Of a stretch of DNA of 64,000 nucleotides, positions 1 to 10,849 are shown piece by piece. The notes beneath the pieces were generated by a model. The model ran no database searches. It worked only from the letters and a program-made list of their open reading frames with translations, and had not been told where the DNA came from. The stretch spans positions 62,001-126,000 of the forward strand of contig JAJKFL010000003.1 in NCBI GenBank assembly GCA_021186555.1, written 5' to 3'. A program made the position numbers and the translations under genes. The first letter of the stretch is position 1; each line of letters opens with the position of its first letter. The stretch comes from Reticulitermes speratus. Its lineage: Eukaryota; Arthropoda; Insecta; Blattodea; Rhinotermitidae.

Positions 1-143
1 ACCAACGTAATCGGTAAAAACCTGTCCCATTGTCATTTCGTCCATCAGAAATGCCGCATTTACTGGCCTGGGATTGAAGCCGGAGTCTCGCAGTGAGAGG
101 CCAGCAACTAACAGCCTGACCGTTGTGACGGCCCCTTTGTAGG
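1..143 (-). mobile_element. tRNA-derived SINE, family A, fragment cut by the window edge
   Basis: Read on the minus strand this matches the copy at 53346-53615: a tRNA-like head containing 'GGCCTCTCACTGCGAG', a B-box-like stretch 'GGCTTCAATCCCAGG', then 'GATGGACGAAATGACAATG' and 'GGACAGGTTTTTACCGA'. The A/B-box arrangement is that of an internal RNA polymerase III promoter, so this is a tRNA-derived SINE. The 3' part lies beyond base 1. Divergence from the other copies is high, so it is old. Seen: shared blocks. Inferred: SINE identity. Confidence 0.65.
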
Positions 144-1945
144 TTGGAACTTTCGAATTTTAAATAAATATTATCGGCACGGCATTTTCTGAGGAAAGGT
201 AGGATATTTGTAATATGCAAATCAATTTTAAGAAAAACCGCAGATCACGCTTTTACGCTTAGATTTCTAGATCATCTCCATTTACTTATGGCATGCCACA
301 TTGCTGTAATCAATTGAGAGTCTTTTGAGAGTTGCGTTGGATACACATGAACTGTCTTAAAATTGGTACTGCGTATGGAGTATAAATGTTTCAAATTACA
401 CACCGGTAATTACCTTTAAGTCACTATTGGAAGGGAGCAGGAGTAACTTGAGTCCGCATAGTGATTAGGATACGGAGTAAACCAGAATATTGGATTTCGA
501 TTTTCGGCAGGGGAATGACCTTTCCCTTTGGCACCAAGTTTGCACTGGCCCTCGGGCTCATTCTTTCAGTGGGTGCTGAGGATTATTTACCCGAGGGTAT
601 AGCAGCTGGGATGTGCATTTGGCCACTCTTGTCCATCTAAGTGTACTATCAAAGTTCAAAATGCGTGGTCCTATGCCGGCAGAACCTCATACTTGTTCAT
701 TGTGTGGTGCTTAATTAAGCACAGGGACAAGTTTACTTTAACCTTTATTTTTTAGGTTATCTTTCTAAAAAAAAATAAGTTTAAATTAAAAAATATTCGA
801 TGTAGTTGAAGAAGCCGAATAAGAGAAAAAAAGAAATGAACCGTGAAACCCGTGAAGACTTTTTAGCCTGTCTTTTCGTTGCTTTCGTTAGAATAATTAA
901 ATGTGGGCACCGTATTTGTAACAGTAAAGTTACTGCTAGCAGTGTTTTCTTACTACAATCTAACATTTACTACCGATTGTTTGGATGTTTTGACGAAAAT
1001 AACAAAGCGCGAATTTGGACTTTTTGAATGTGTTTAGAGGTAGTTTGGCAAATTCCGGCCAGCTTGCGTCCCTTAACACAGTTTTCCTTTTGTTAATGGC
1101 AATCGGCCGAGATGTTTAAAAGCTGAACACACAGCTCATTCAGTTGGTTGCGCGAAAGCAGTCGATTTTCTGACGAATTCCCAAAAGTACCCCTGGTCAA
1201 TACAGTCCACTTTAGACAATTGCGGAGGAGGTATGAAGCAACTCGTATGGTAAAAAGTACGTCATCGCTTTGAAACAGACGGCAAGAACGTGCTGAGCGC
1301 AAAAGAGGATTCACGTGTCCTAGCGTTAGACAGCGTCTGCACCGAGCACAGGAACTTGCGGCACTGCTGTAGAGGAGATAAAGCAGCAACACAGCTGATG
1401 CACACCAGTCTACACCAATGCGCAGGTAGACAGACACACACACACACACCATTCTATACGAGTGACACACGCGGCAGTTCACACGAACAGACACACCACT
1501 ATACAGGCTAACATTGCAAAGTACCAGTCTGCACTGATAGACACGCTGGTCTACACGGCGGCACTGTGCGTGGTGAGTTTTCAGGACGAGGATGTTATGG
1601 CGTTAAATCTCGCAATTGCGAATAATTATGTTGGTGAGGGCGCGCAAAAGAGAACACTGGATGCACTTTTGTATTGCAGAACAAAGTCTGACCAATGGCA
1701 CATCAGTAGCATTACGATGTGCAACTTAAACTTTCTAATAAATTTGAAGACATGTTATCTGATGTCCGTGAATTCTTCGTGCAATGTGTCATTATGTTCG
1801 ACCGTTTGTACAGAGTGCGGCAGAAAAGCACGCGATTACTGCAGCTGGGGAGGGTAACATGCTACCTCCTGCGTTTTGAGGTCTGCACAGTAGAATTTAG
1901 TAATTATGGAGCAGTGGAACAGTGGGTCACTATTAACATTTTTTA
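144..1945. other. no gene seen
   Basis: AT-rich unique-looking sequence with a short (CA)n run near 1436-1450. Open frames up to about 130 codons occur on both strands, but they overlap each other, lack splice or domain support, and read like chance frames. Confidence 0.5.
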
Positions 1946-1996
1946 TAAACAAGATAGGCAATGTACATGTAAAGTAACACGTGGCCCGTTCGGATC
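1946..1996 (+). repeat. head of dispersed repeat D, short fragment
   Basis: The stretch 'AACAAGATAGGCAATGTACA' followed by 'GGCCCGTTCGG' matches the left ends of the D copies at 10475 and 21246, which read GATAGG..GTAC..GGCGCGTTCGCGTAA. Only about 50 bp is recognisable. Confidence 0.45.
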
Positions 1997-2080
1997 TGTC
2001 TGTCCTCTCTTTAACGCACTGTCAGTCGAGGCATTTTGCTTGGATTTCTTCTGCAGCGAAGCAAGAGACTCGTATTAAAA

Positions 2081-2223
2081 GTGTTGCCACGGAAATGCAA
2101 CAATGAGTTCTCCTTTGTATTTCTGAGCTACATATGTCGCTGTCAAGAATATAAGTTGAAGTGTTGCCACGGAAATGCAACAATGAGTTCTCCTTTGTAT
2201 TTCTGAGCTACATATGTCGCTGA
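2081..2223. repeat. 80-bp direct duplication, 1.8 copies
   Basis: The sequence starting GTGTTGCCACGGAAATGCAA at 2081 is repeated at 2161. Over about 63 bp the copies are identical up to 'TATGTCGCTG', then diverge. The near-perfect identity implies a recent tandem duplication. Confidence 0.9.
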
Positions 2224-2354
2224 CAAAAATGTGTAATAACCGGATGCGTCATGTGTTGTAAAAACATAAAATTATCGCGAAGCAGACATGATGAAGTTTG
2301 GATACAAATATCAATTTAAACAGCGTAAGTAATGCAGTGGGAGGCTAAATAACT

Positions 2355-2650
2355 CAGGCGATATAGTAACAAGCCTACGAGCTGGACGTCCGAGGAATTG
2401 TAATTTCTCTTTGAGGCAGAGGCAACAGAATTTTCTTCTATTTCAAGCGTCCAGACCGGCGGTGTGACCCATCCAGCCTTCTGTACAATGGGCACCTCGA
2501 GCTCCTTCGCCGGGAGTACAGCGACCGGTGCGTGAAGCTAACCGCCCTTCAACATCTAATGCCGAGGTTAAGAGTGAGTGGAGCTATACCTTCACTCTCC
2601 CATGCACCTTAATCGGCTGCAAGTGACAACTTTACCTTTTAACTAAACAC
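2355..2650 (+). mobile_element. tRNA-derived SINE, family B
   Basis: Shares ordered blocks with 33155-33385 and 39985-40245: 'GGCTACGAGCTGGACG'-like head, 'CCAGACCGGC', 'CACCCAGCCT', 'TACAATGGG', 'GGTAAAGCG..CGGGGCGTG'-like middle, 'GCCGAGGTTAAGA', 'GAGTGGAGCTATA', and a tail 'CAACTTTACCTT'. The B box is decayed here but intact in the 39985 copy. The ACCTT-type tail is a common SINE/LINE 3' end. No coding potential. Confidence 0.65.
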
Positions 2651-3404
2651 AACGGTCCCCAATTTTATAAATAATGGCTCCATCTCCTCTTAGCAAAAAC
2701 TTATCGAACCCTTATCCGATTTCTTCACTTTCTGTGTGGGCGTGTGTATAAGGAAACCTTTTACTAGCTTTTAATTTTCAAAATTTTAATTTGCTTATTC
2801 AGTGTGATAAAATCATTCTAATACTTAGAGCCTCATGGCGCACTTGGAAGAAGATGTCGGCACACCAACTGAGGACCACTGCTCTAGTCTGTCTGTTCAG
2901 TACCTACATGGTTCTCAGTCAGTCTTGTTCTGTCGTATGTTGCCTGTCTTTCGTGTATGCAGATTCTCACAGTCAAACCCACGAAAGCTCTGGGATGAGA
3001 GGAACATTAATACGCCGTTCTACCCAGTCTGTCGGACAAACTTGGGAGTTGTGGAACTGAATTTGTTCCTTCCGAAAACATTCTCAAAAAGTCAGAAGCA
3101 AATACTTTACGAGACCCTTCATGAAATGACCACGGTTGTCTTTCGGATAATCGGGAATAAGTTGCTCTCTTCCCGTCGTGCTTTGGGCAAAAATATTGCC
3201 TTAGCGGAGGGCGCAGATTTTTTTATACTCTTCACATTGTCAAGAGCCCCTAATTACCGCTGACCGTATATGCAAGTACAGTGTTATGTGTGTCTAATTG
3301 TTATTTCATCGTAGACCGTCGAAGTTATACAGGCGAAGAATTGTTTCGTTTCATTATACCTTTTTAATTTACAGAGCAATGTCGGGTGAAAAATAATGAA
3401 GTTA
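2651..3404. other. no gene seen
   Basis: Overlapping plus-strand frames (2791-3060 and 2835-3263) are open but show no recognisable domain, and each contradicts the other. Treated as non-coding. Confidence 0.4.
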
Positions 3405-3462
3405 CACACACACACACACACATACACACACACATACACACACACATATATATGTGTGTATG
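3405..3462. repeat. (CA)n/(TACACA)n microsatellite
   Basis: Uninterrupted CACACA runs alternate with TACACA and end in ATATATATGTGTGTATG, a simple repeat able to form a short hairpin with its own TG end. Confidence 0.95.
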
Positions 3463-3742
3463 TTTTAGGTCTATTCGTGCTGAGAAGTAATCAGTTTCGT
3501 TTTTCAGGCTGCTTGTGACTTGTGTTCGAGAAGTGCTTTTTTCACATCTCTGCCGGGACACCGGTTATCGTGACAGTTGTGGTTTTCTTCTTTCTTCAGC
3601 CCCTCCACGTAGTTGCCTGGTAGTACCACAAATTACTGTAGCAACAATCGCTTCTTTTCACATCCTTTCAATTTATGCATCACTACGTACCCTATTGTTG
3701 TACGCTATTAAGCAGCACCATTTATTAAACAATGACGTGCGA

Positions 3743-3834
3743 AGAAGTGAATGCTGTCGTTAGGTAGAAGTGAATGCTATCGTTAGGTAGAAGTGAATGC
3801 TATCGTTAGGTAGAAGTGAATGCTATCGTTAGGT
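3743..3834. repeat. 23-bp tandem repeat, 4 copies
   Basis: The unit AGAAGTGAATGCTATCGTT+AGGT is repeated head to tail four times. The first copy differs only at one base (GTC for ATC). Confidence 0.95.
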
Positions 3835-4400
3835 ATTTTAGACCTCTTAAATTTCTGAGCCATTTGAAGATTGATATTATTCTAAATTCTATACAATAAT
3901 TTACATCCTACGTCACAGAAAACACACTTTGTGTCTATTACAAGAATTAATTGGTTAAATATTCTTTAACAAGTAATCGATGTTTATTATGACAATGATA
4001 GGCACATATCAGTACTCTGTGTGGCGAAGCGCAGTTTGTTAATATTGCAGCAATCGGTACATGTAGAAATATTTAGGTTTTAAAAGGTTAGATAGAGAAA
4101 TATGTTGGACGGTTATCACTGCTGCTCGTTCTCAACAGATGAAGTATGAAATGAACTAAGCGCCGTGTTAGTTCTGTGTTGTTAATGTGTGTGCTCTATC
4201 AACCACATGTTGGTTTTAGTACAGGTGAAATATTCTTTGAATCGAATTAACGTCCGAAATAAATTTAAAATAAACAAGTTAGAAAATGTCCTGAGAGCGT
4301 GACACTCTAAGGCCTTAGCTCTATCATTTTCCTTACTATTCTGATTGTTCCAGTTATTCCGAAATATTTTCAATATATTTTAAAAGCAGGCACTAGTTTT

Positions 4401-4593
4401 TTTTTGCGTGGGATGTTACGTTGTGTTCCAATCATCAACTTTTTGCGTGGGATGTTACGTTGTGTTCCAATCATCAACTTTTTGCGTGGGATGTTACGTT
4501 GTGTTCCAATCATCAACTTTTTGCGTGGGATGTTACGTTGTGTTCCATCATCAACTTTTTGCGTGGGATGTTACGTTTTGTTCCAATCATTAA
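4401..4593. repeat. 39-bp tandem repeat, 5 copies
   Basis: The unit starts TTTTTGCGTGGGATGTTACG and ends CCAATCATCAAC. The fourth copy lacks one base and the fifth has three substitutions near its end. The period is divisible by three and free of stops in several frames, which explains the short open frames here. It abuts a D repeat fragment. Confidence 0.95.
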
Positions 4594-4767
4594 CTCTTTC
4601 TCCGCAATCTCTGGCTCTGCCTTACTTTTAGGCGCGTTCGCAAAGTTGCAAAAAGCTTTGTCATGTCTTCCTGTACTTCCGTCCATCCACATGGAACAAC
4701 TCGGCTCCCACTGCACGGATTTTCATGAAATTTTGTATTAGGGATTTTTATAAAAATCCCTCGAGAA
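4594..4767 (-). repeat. dispersed repeat D, 3' part
   Basis: On the minus strand this reads '..TTTCATGAAAATCCGTGCAG', 'TGGGAGCCGAGTTGTTCC', 'GATGGACGG..', then 'GCGAACGCGCC', as do the copies ending at 10836 and 61728. The terminal GCGAACGCGCC mirrors the GGCGCGTTCGC head seen at 10514 and 21277, suggesting short terminal inverted repeats. Confidence 0.6.
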
Positions 4768-5570
4768 ACTTCAAGTTTGTTTAACAACTAGATTTTTTAA
4801 TGTGGCAAAGTTTGCTACTCCAACACCATTATCATTACTTATCCTCATGTAAACTCTTATTTCCGATTGTCGGTTTGAAAACATCCTACCTCCCCAGTTT
4901 TGTATTAAAATCTCCTAACAGCATTTTCGTATGGTACTTAGGAAAATGATCGAAAACCTGTTCTAATTGCTCATAGAAACTGTCCTTTTTAGTCAACACT
5001 TTTTTCCTCAGTTGGTACATGCGCATTCAGAACAATGATATTACACCACCGACCTCTCAGCACCATATATGACATCTTATCACTAACAAACTCTGCTCTC
5101 TTAACTGCTGATACTGTTCTCTAGTGTACAAAAAAATCCTGCTTTTAATTGATGTTTTTCATTTCGTTTTACATAGAAGTATAATCCCCTGCTCTTACAG
5201 TATCTTCTGTGTCCCACCTAACCTCCTGTACACCCACTACATCTAATTTATACATAGCTAATTCTCTGGCTACTGTCTCAAATGACCGAGACCTATACAG
5301 GCTCCTCACGTTCCACGTGTCGAATCTCATGTCCGTTTTCCCTTGCATACGTTGTGCCAAAGGAACAGTCCATGTCTGAACCCTTGTGAAATGTTTCGTA
5401 ACATGGTAAGTTATTACGGCGAGGAGTTATTAGCACCTCGTCCAAAGACCAAGCTGGAGGACCACCTCTTGTCGAATGTCCGTGGCTGCTTATTAAATAT
5501 ATTCGCAGCTACCCTCCTTATCTAGAGGCCGTTCCTCCATCCGCAACCTGAGGGTGCGCCATTCCATTGT
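4768..5570 (-). pseudogene. RTE-type LINE fragment: leader and broken AP-like endonuclease
   Basis: The minus strand has an ATG near 5347 followed by 'MRFDTWNVRSLYRSRSF' and 'YKLDVVGVQEVRWDTED', the opening of an apurinic-like endonuclease of RTE-type non-LTR retrotransposons; NVRSL carries the catalytic-site Asn and QEVRW the Glu. Downstream, pieces equivalent to 'MSYMVLRGRWCNIIVLNAHV' and 'PTEEKS' are readable but interrupted by stops and shifts after 5169. About 200 bp of 5' leader ('GGTGGTCCTCCAGCTTGG') precedes the ATG. Reverse transcriptase is absent. A dead, truncated copy; clade assignment is from remembered family features. Confidence 0.75.
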
Positions 5571-6719
5571 GACGGTGCCACTTATCACGGCTTCTAGTCT
5601 TGCTGAATAATATTAATTATTTTATATAAAAGAGTATTTGTATATATTAAACAACAATGTTATCATCCTACTGAATAAGCAGTGGAAGTAAAGTGGCCGA
5701 ATCTTAAACCTTACCACTCACCTCTATCCAGAACCACGTCTAATTACGGGTAGACCTAGACCTGCACTCCGTATGTGTTAATGGCGCGCATAGGGACAGC
5801 TTTACATTTTTTAAAGCAGTAACAACTGAAAGACTGAAACAATACCTTGAGACGTAGAGGATTATGAAACATAAAAATGTAGAACTTTTCAGCTAGTAGA
5901 ATTCCTTTCTGTAAAGAAAGTTAATTACGTGTGAATTACAAATTACGTATCTTAAAGAAATATGGGTAAGTATGGGTTAGGTTGTGGCCTGGATTCCTCT
6001 CTGGCTCTGGATAAGTCCATTGGCAGACTTTTGTGACTACTGTAATGATACATCGGGTTCCATAATTGGCGGGAAATTTGTTACTATTTTAGAAACCATT
6101 AGCTTCTGAAGAAGGACTCTGCTCCATGTAGCTAGTTTTCTGTAGTTCATAATCTACCAATTCCTGACGAAACTAATATTTTGAAGTAAGACTTGATTTG
6201 TAAACCACACTTCGGTTATCAAACATGTATGAAAGATTTCTGTAAAATTATTGAATGTGCAACAGTTACAATGATCAGTTTAGTTTAAGCAAGGAACTGC
6301 ACACCTGCACTTCCAAGCTACAACCGATCTAGTCATTGACTGCATTCGCTCAATGCATGAAATCGTTTGTATCACCACTGTGCTAAGAGCCCGGATTTAA
6401 TGGAGCAGGATCCCGCGCCTCCTTGTGTAAATGCAGTGAATCTATTTCTGGGTCTATTCAAAACAAATTCCACAAGGTTCTTGTGTGCAAATGCCTCGTG
6501 CATAGTTTCTGCTTCAATTACGCTCTCTTCCAGGAAACAAAAAATGTGTTGTTCTCCACTTCACGTAAATCAGTCCATCCCCGTGGCGGTATGCATCTTA
6601 ATGCAGATGTGAGCACGCTCAACATTCTAAGCAATCATTACTTGCAGTTATCGGTATCAGTCTAATAGTAAATATTTTCAGTCAGCTTCTGAAGATGGTT
6701 TGGCTCTATATTACAATTC
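5571..6719. other. no gene seen
   Basis: AT-rich DNA. Two overlapping plus frames at 6367-6665 have no recognisable domain. Confidence 0.5.
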
Positions 6720-7060
6720 TGAATTTGTTGTGCCCGTGCAGTGAAATGCAAAAATGCACCATTTAGCAGCCTCTATGCCCCCCTGTAAGAATTCGAGGAT
6801 TACGGTGGGAATTTTCATGAAATTTTGTATTGGAAATTTGTTACTAAACTCTGTCGAAACATTGCAACTTTGGTTAATCTTGGACAGCAGTACTGTACAC
6901 TCATAACACGTGCATGCGTGTGTCTCCGGACCTCGAGCGTGACTCGCTGAAAATTTATTTTGTTGACAAAAATGAATCACACATCTCGTGTCCAGTACGA
7001 TACTGCCGTAAATCTGATGGTTTTCGGAATAATTAAAGAAAGGCGCCATAATTGTTAACG
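6720..7060 (-). repeat. dispersed repeat related to D
   Basis: The minus strand contains 'TTTCATGAAAATTCCCACCG' and an AT-rich body ending near an 'AATTATTCCGAAAACCATC' block. The TTTCATGAAAAT phrase is shared with D copies at 4720, 10720 and 21660. The 112-codon minus frame across it is probably incidental to the repeat. Confidence 0.4.
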
Positions 7061-7082
7061 CTATTCATATATGGGCTCCTGT

Positions 7083-7338
7083 CTTGGTGCCTAAAGAGAC
7101 TTTCCGCAGCAATTGGGGCCTAAAGAGACAGTCCGCAGAAATTGAGGCCTAAATAGACTGTCCTTAGCAATTGGGGCCTAAAGAGACTGTCCGCAGCAAT
7201 TGGGTCCTAAAGAGACTGTCCGCAGCAATTGGGGCCTAAAGAGACTGTCAGCAGCAATTGGGGCCTAAAGAGACTGTCCGCAGCAATGGGCTAAGGACAG
7301 CCGCACAATTGGCCTAAAGAGACAGTCCGCAGCAATTC
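7083..7338. repeat. 29-bp tandem repeat, about 9 copies
   Basis: The unit contains GGGGCCTAAAGAGACTGTCC followed by GCAGCAATT. The first copies are diverged, and one (around 7285-7305) has suffered several single-base deletions. Confidence 0.95.
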
Positions 7339-7537
7339 ATTTGAATTTATTATCCAGAAATTTGGAACAGCGTAACAATGAACACTAAAAATCTTTCATT
7401 GAGTTCTATTCGTGTTATTTCTTCGTGCTCCAAATATTGTACACCTTCAAGATAAAATGTTGTCCTAAAAATGTGTTGACAGCTGTTGTGTATTCATCAG
7501 TAATATCAATATCATTCAGGACTTTTTCTCCATTTTA

Positions 7538-7630
7538 ACAATATTAAAAAAACTACGATTCGGAAACTACTGCTCCCGTCCTCAGGTGAAGCAGATAGCT
7601 TCCGAAACGTAGTGTTTTTTTTAATATTGA
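7538..7630. repeat. short palindromic element
   Basis: Left arm ACAATATTAAAAAAACTACG faces right arm CGTAGTGTTTTTTTTAATAT in inverse. The middle carries CCGAAAC-type motifs on both strands and a perfect GAAGC/GCTTC hairpin. It resembles the other palindromic elements in the window (36101, 25087, 48883). No flanking duplication was established. Confidence 0.6.
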
Positions 7631-7739
7631 TAAAAGGAAAACGTCCTTGTGAATATTGTTGATATTACTCATGTAAAACCACTGTCAAAAATTTATGTTT
7701 TACATTTGTGTTCTTTACCATTTATGTGGTCTGGGATAT

Positions 7740-7830
7740 GCCGCGTTGTTATTTGGTGACTAATTTTCGACGTTTCGAAGGAACATACTACCTTCAACTT
7801 CAAAGGTCAAGTTTCTTTGAAAGTGAAACA
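7740..7830 (-). repeat. half of a palindromic element
   Basis: The minus strand reads 'GAAGTTGAAGGTAGTATG', 'TTCCTTCGAAACGTCG', then 'AACAACGCGGCATATCCCAG', matching one arm of the palindrome at 25087-25275. The opposite arm is not visible, so this is a solo arm. Confidence 0.5.
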
Positions 7831-9836
7831 TAAAATTTGTGACATGTCAAGTTGTGAACGGAATCGGAAAGGGGTTTGGGGGTTTCCCCCAATAATGTCT
7901 CGGTCATGTTATTTACTTTATTAATTATACTTTGTGGTTTTTAAAAGGTAGGCAGGTAAGTTCTCCAAAAATAAAGCAATTATTTACCAATTGACACGGT
8001 GTAATATCCAGAACTTTTGAATCTTCTACCTGATGCAGTTTTGTTGTACATATTTTTAGATTATTAGCAATTTGCGCATATATTTTAATATTTTCGTAAA
8101 TTTTGGAAATGGAATACGAACATGTAGCTTATTCTACACACTTTAAAGGGCAATATATTATGGAATTTTGGGCGAATTTTTGTATCATTCCTATGGATAT
8201 ATTTTCAATTAGTAATTAACACAAAGAAAACACATGTAGCTGATTCTTGCCGTTCGGTTCCTGCATTAGATCTCGTAATGTATTCTAAAGCGTCATTACG
8301 ATAAATACAGTCCAACATTACTTTGTGAACTAACAACGCACCACACAAATATTTAAATACACATACTTTATTGCAATTTCTTCCAAACAGATTTTACGAT
8401 CTCCTTTCCAACAACAGATAACATTTATTCGAGTACAGGCTACAAGCATTTCTGCGTTTTCTTAACCTCGCTAGGGTACTTCAAACTGCGTTTATCATGA
8501 TTTCTGCGCTTGAAACTTCAGTATTGATATTAGGTGTATGGTAACAGGGACACAAGTGGATTGAAGACAGCGATTTTTTGCAGGTAATTTTGGGTCGCGA
8601 AGGTAACAATTTTGCTTCCGAACTTATGGTATTGGTTTTAGGCATTTAGTGGATCTGTCATTCCTTACCGCGTTCTTCAGCAATTAAAAATAACGTCCTA
8701 TATTTCTTATGTTTGTTTGTCTGTGCGTAAGCCTTTGGATGGTTTTTTCCATCAGATGTTTCGGCATAGAATATTTTCACCAGAAGTTGAATATTTCTAT
8801 TACTCAGCCACATTATTTCATGATAAAACCTTGTTTACTTAAGGCCATAAAGACCTTTTCGTATTTTCCGTAAAGCGTTCCACAGATTCTGTTGAAATTC
8901 GCTAAGGCGGTCTTTCACTAATTTGCATATATTTATTCTCATTCCGAAGTAAGTTTTATAAACTTACGGACATTTTTTTGCCGTTAATCCCAACAGGCTG
9001 TAAATGCATATAGGTACAGTGTTGTGAGGCTCGCTTGGAAGTGAAGTCGGAGACACTGCAATCCGAAACGTCGGTAACTAGCATTCGACAAAGTGCAGCA
9101 TCCCACAATATTTCAGTCTTCCTCTACTTGATGGATGGATACAAGTTCTAAAGTGTTTTGCGGCTGGTGCAAGGCGATATTGCCAACAGTGCTTTATCTT
9201 TTTAACTTACGGCTATATTCTGCTGTAGTCTCACTTACGTCATCACATTGCTGCAAGTATTACACATTCCAGATTCTGTGTTTGTTACTACGATAACTTT
9301 TGGCATTGCAGCCTTTTGAATAGAAGACCTTAGATTCTCAAATGCCTTTCGAAATTAGTGCCGCAAGAATGCAAGTTTAATGCCTTGGTTACTATTACCG
9401 CGCACACTCCTTTCAATATTAATTAATATTTAGGGCTTAGAGCAGAGTCGTTGCTATGTGCCACTTCTTTTAACATAAAAACCCCATGCATTTTTCTCAC
9501 ACTGTCTGTTTTCTTAAGATTCTGAGAATAAACATATTAACTGGTTCTTGTTTTAAAGGAGACACAGTGCCTTTTCAATGAAGTAAGAAATTACTTTTTG
9601 CGAGATTCATGTGTCGGATATTTCAGTTAGGTCCTTAAAAACGTGACGTGATGTAGCAGTTATGAAAAGCAACCGCTACAAAGGTCGTAGCTTTGGACTA
9701 TATTCGGATTAAGATCGTCGGTACAGTGTCAGCTAGTGTTTATCGGAACATGATCTTACAGATTTTGTCAAAATGTCTTATTTTCGTGAATTGAAGAACG
9801 TTAATTTTAAGATGTTATTAAAAGAGTATATATTTT
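7831..9836. other. no gene seen; one short repeat arm
   Basis: AT-rich DNA with no convincing exon. Near 9040-9075 the phrase 'GAAGTCGGAGACACTGCAAT' + 'CCGAAACGTCGG' resembles a solo arm of the palindromic family. Confidence 0.45.
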
Positions 9837-10380
9837 TTCAGTACACAGACTTACACAACTTCATAGTACAAGTCCTTTAGGCGACTAGTTTCGGTGTGAT
9901 ATAGGCCATCATCAGGCTTTTTTTTTTCTAAAAACTTTCAGTGGACATTTATTACTGCAAATATGTACGAGATCTCATCCTTTAGAAGATGCGTAACAAA
10001 ATACTAAAAAGAATTTTACAAGAGGCCATGAAAATCATACAAGAATTGAGTAGTAAAAAGCGTATAAAATTCTTTGTGAAGTAAATAGAAGGTGTAAGGA
10101 CTAAGATATATAAAAAATTGTAAAAAGTAATTTAAAAATCGTTGGTAGGCAGTAAACGTTCAATAATTGATTTTTACATACACCGAGTCTTATTCTTTGC
10201 GTCTCTTAAAATTCTTTTTAGTATAATGCACCTTTTGAAGGATGAAATCTCTCACATCTATTTGCAGTAATAAATGCCTTTTGAAAGTTTTAAAAAAAGG
10301 CCTGAAGATGGCTTATATCAAATCGAAACTTGTCGCCTAAATAAATTGTACTGTAAGGTTGTGTATGACTGTGTACTGAA
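9837..10380. mobile_element. inverted-repeat element with hammerhead-like cores in both arms
   Basis: The left end TTCAGTACACAGACTTACAC is matched in inverse by the right end GTTGTGTATGACTGTGTACT. Homology continues inward for about 185 bp on each side, through AGTAATAAATG and TTCTTTTTAGTA-like blocks to a short unique centre near 10025-10195. Each arm carries CTGATGA (minus strand, left) or CTGAAGA (plus strand, right) followed by CGAAAC and GTCGCCT. No open frame of note, so the element is non-autonomous. It could be a foldback/MITE or a derivative of a Penelope-like element. Confidence 0.75.
10296..10340 (+). ncRNA. hammerhead-like ribozyme motif, right arm
   Basis: Stem I AGGC (10298-10301) pairs with GCCT (10335-10338). 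The core CTGAAGA is at 10302-10308 and GAAA at 10325-10328. The 15.1-16.1 spacer ACTTGT is followed by C at 10334, giving a canonical GTC cleavage triplet. Stem II is weak: only about two pairs next to the core, with an extra U. The order of elements is that of a hammerhead, but activity is doubtful with this stem II. Confidence 0.3.
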
Positions 10381-10474
10381 TAACATACGCTGAGGAACGT
10401 TTAACGTATTGTTGTCTATGTTTATTGGAAGATTTTGTAATTTGTTTATTACCTTTTAAAGTAAAGGACTATAA

Positions 10475-10836
10475 TAAACAAGATAGGTAATGTACATATA
10501 ACATAACACTGTGGCGCGTTCGCGTAATGTTTATACCTCCTCGGCTATCCTACCAGTCTGATAATATGTCACTCGAAGAGAATGATTTATGGCGATTTAA
10601 CATCGACAGCAACACTAAAACCTACCAAGGTCTTAATATAAAGTGCCAGACATTTTTGTCCGATTGTAGTCAAATTTGTATTTTCTAGATAGGTTTTCAT
10701 AAAGGTCCTCAATATCAAATTTCATGGAAATCCGCTCCTTGGGAGCCGCGCTGATAGATGCGGAAAACGGAAAGATAGATGGACGGACATAACGAAGCTA
10801 ACAGCAGCTTGTCGCCAATACGTTAACGCGCCTAAA
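10475..10836 (+). repeat. dispersed repeat D, compact copy
   Basis: Starts 'AACAAGATAGGTAATGTACA', then 'GGCGCGTTCGCGTAA' at 10514. It ends 'GTTAACGCGCC' + 'TAAAA' near 10836, and includes 'CAAATTTCATGGAAATCCGC' and 'GGGAGCCGCG'. The GGCGCGTT head and AACGCGCC tail are inverted, so a DNA-transposon-like MITE is plausible. No protein. Confidence 0.6.
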
Positions 10837-10849
10837 ACAATCCGTGTAC

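Noticed and set aside
3743..3834. Telomeric TTAGG repeats, suggested by CGTTAGGTAG
   Set aside because: The TTAGG pentamer occurs once per 23-bp unit, not in tandem, so this is not insect telomere sequence.
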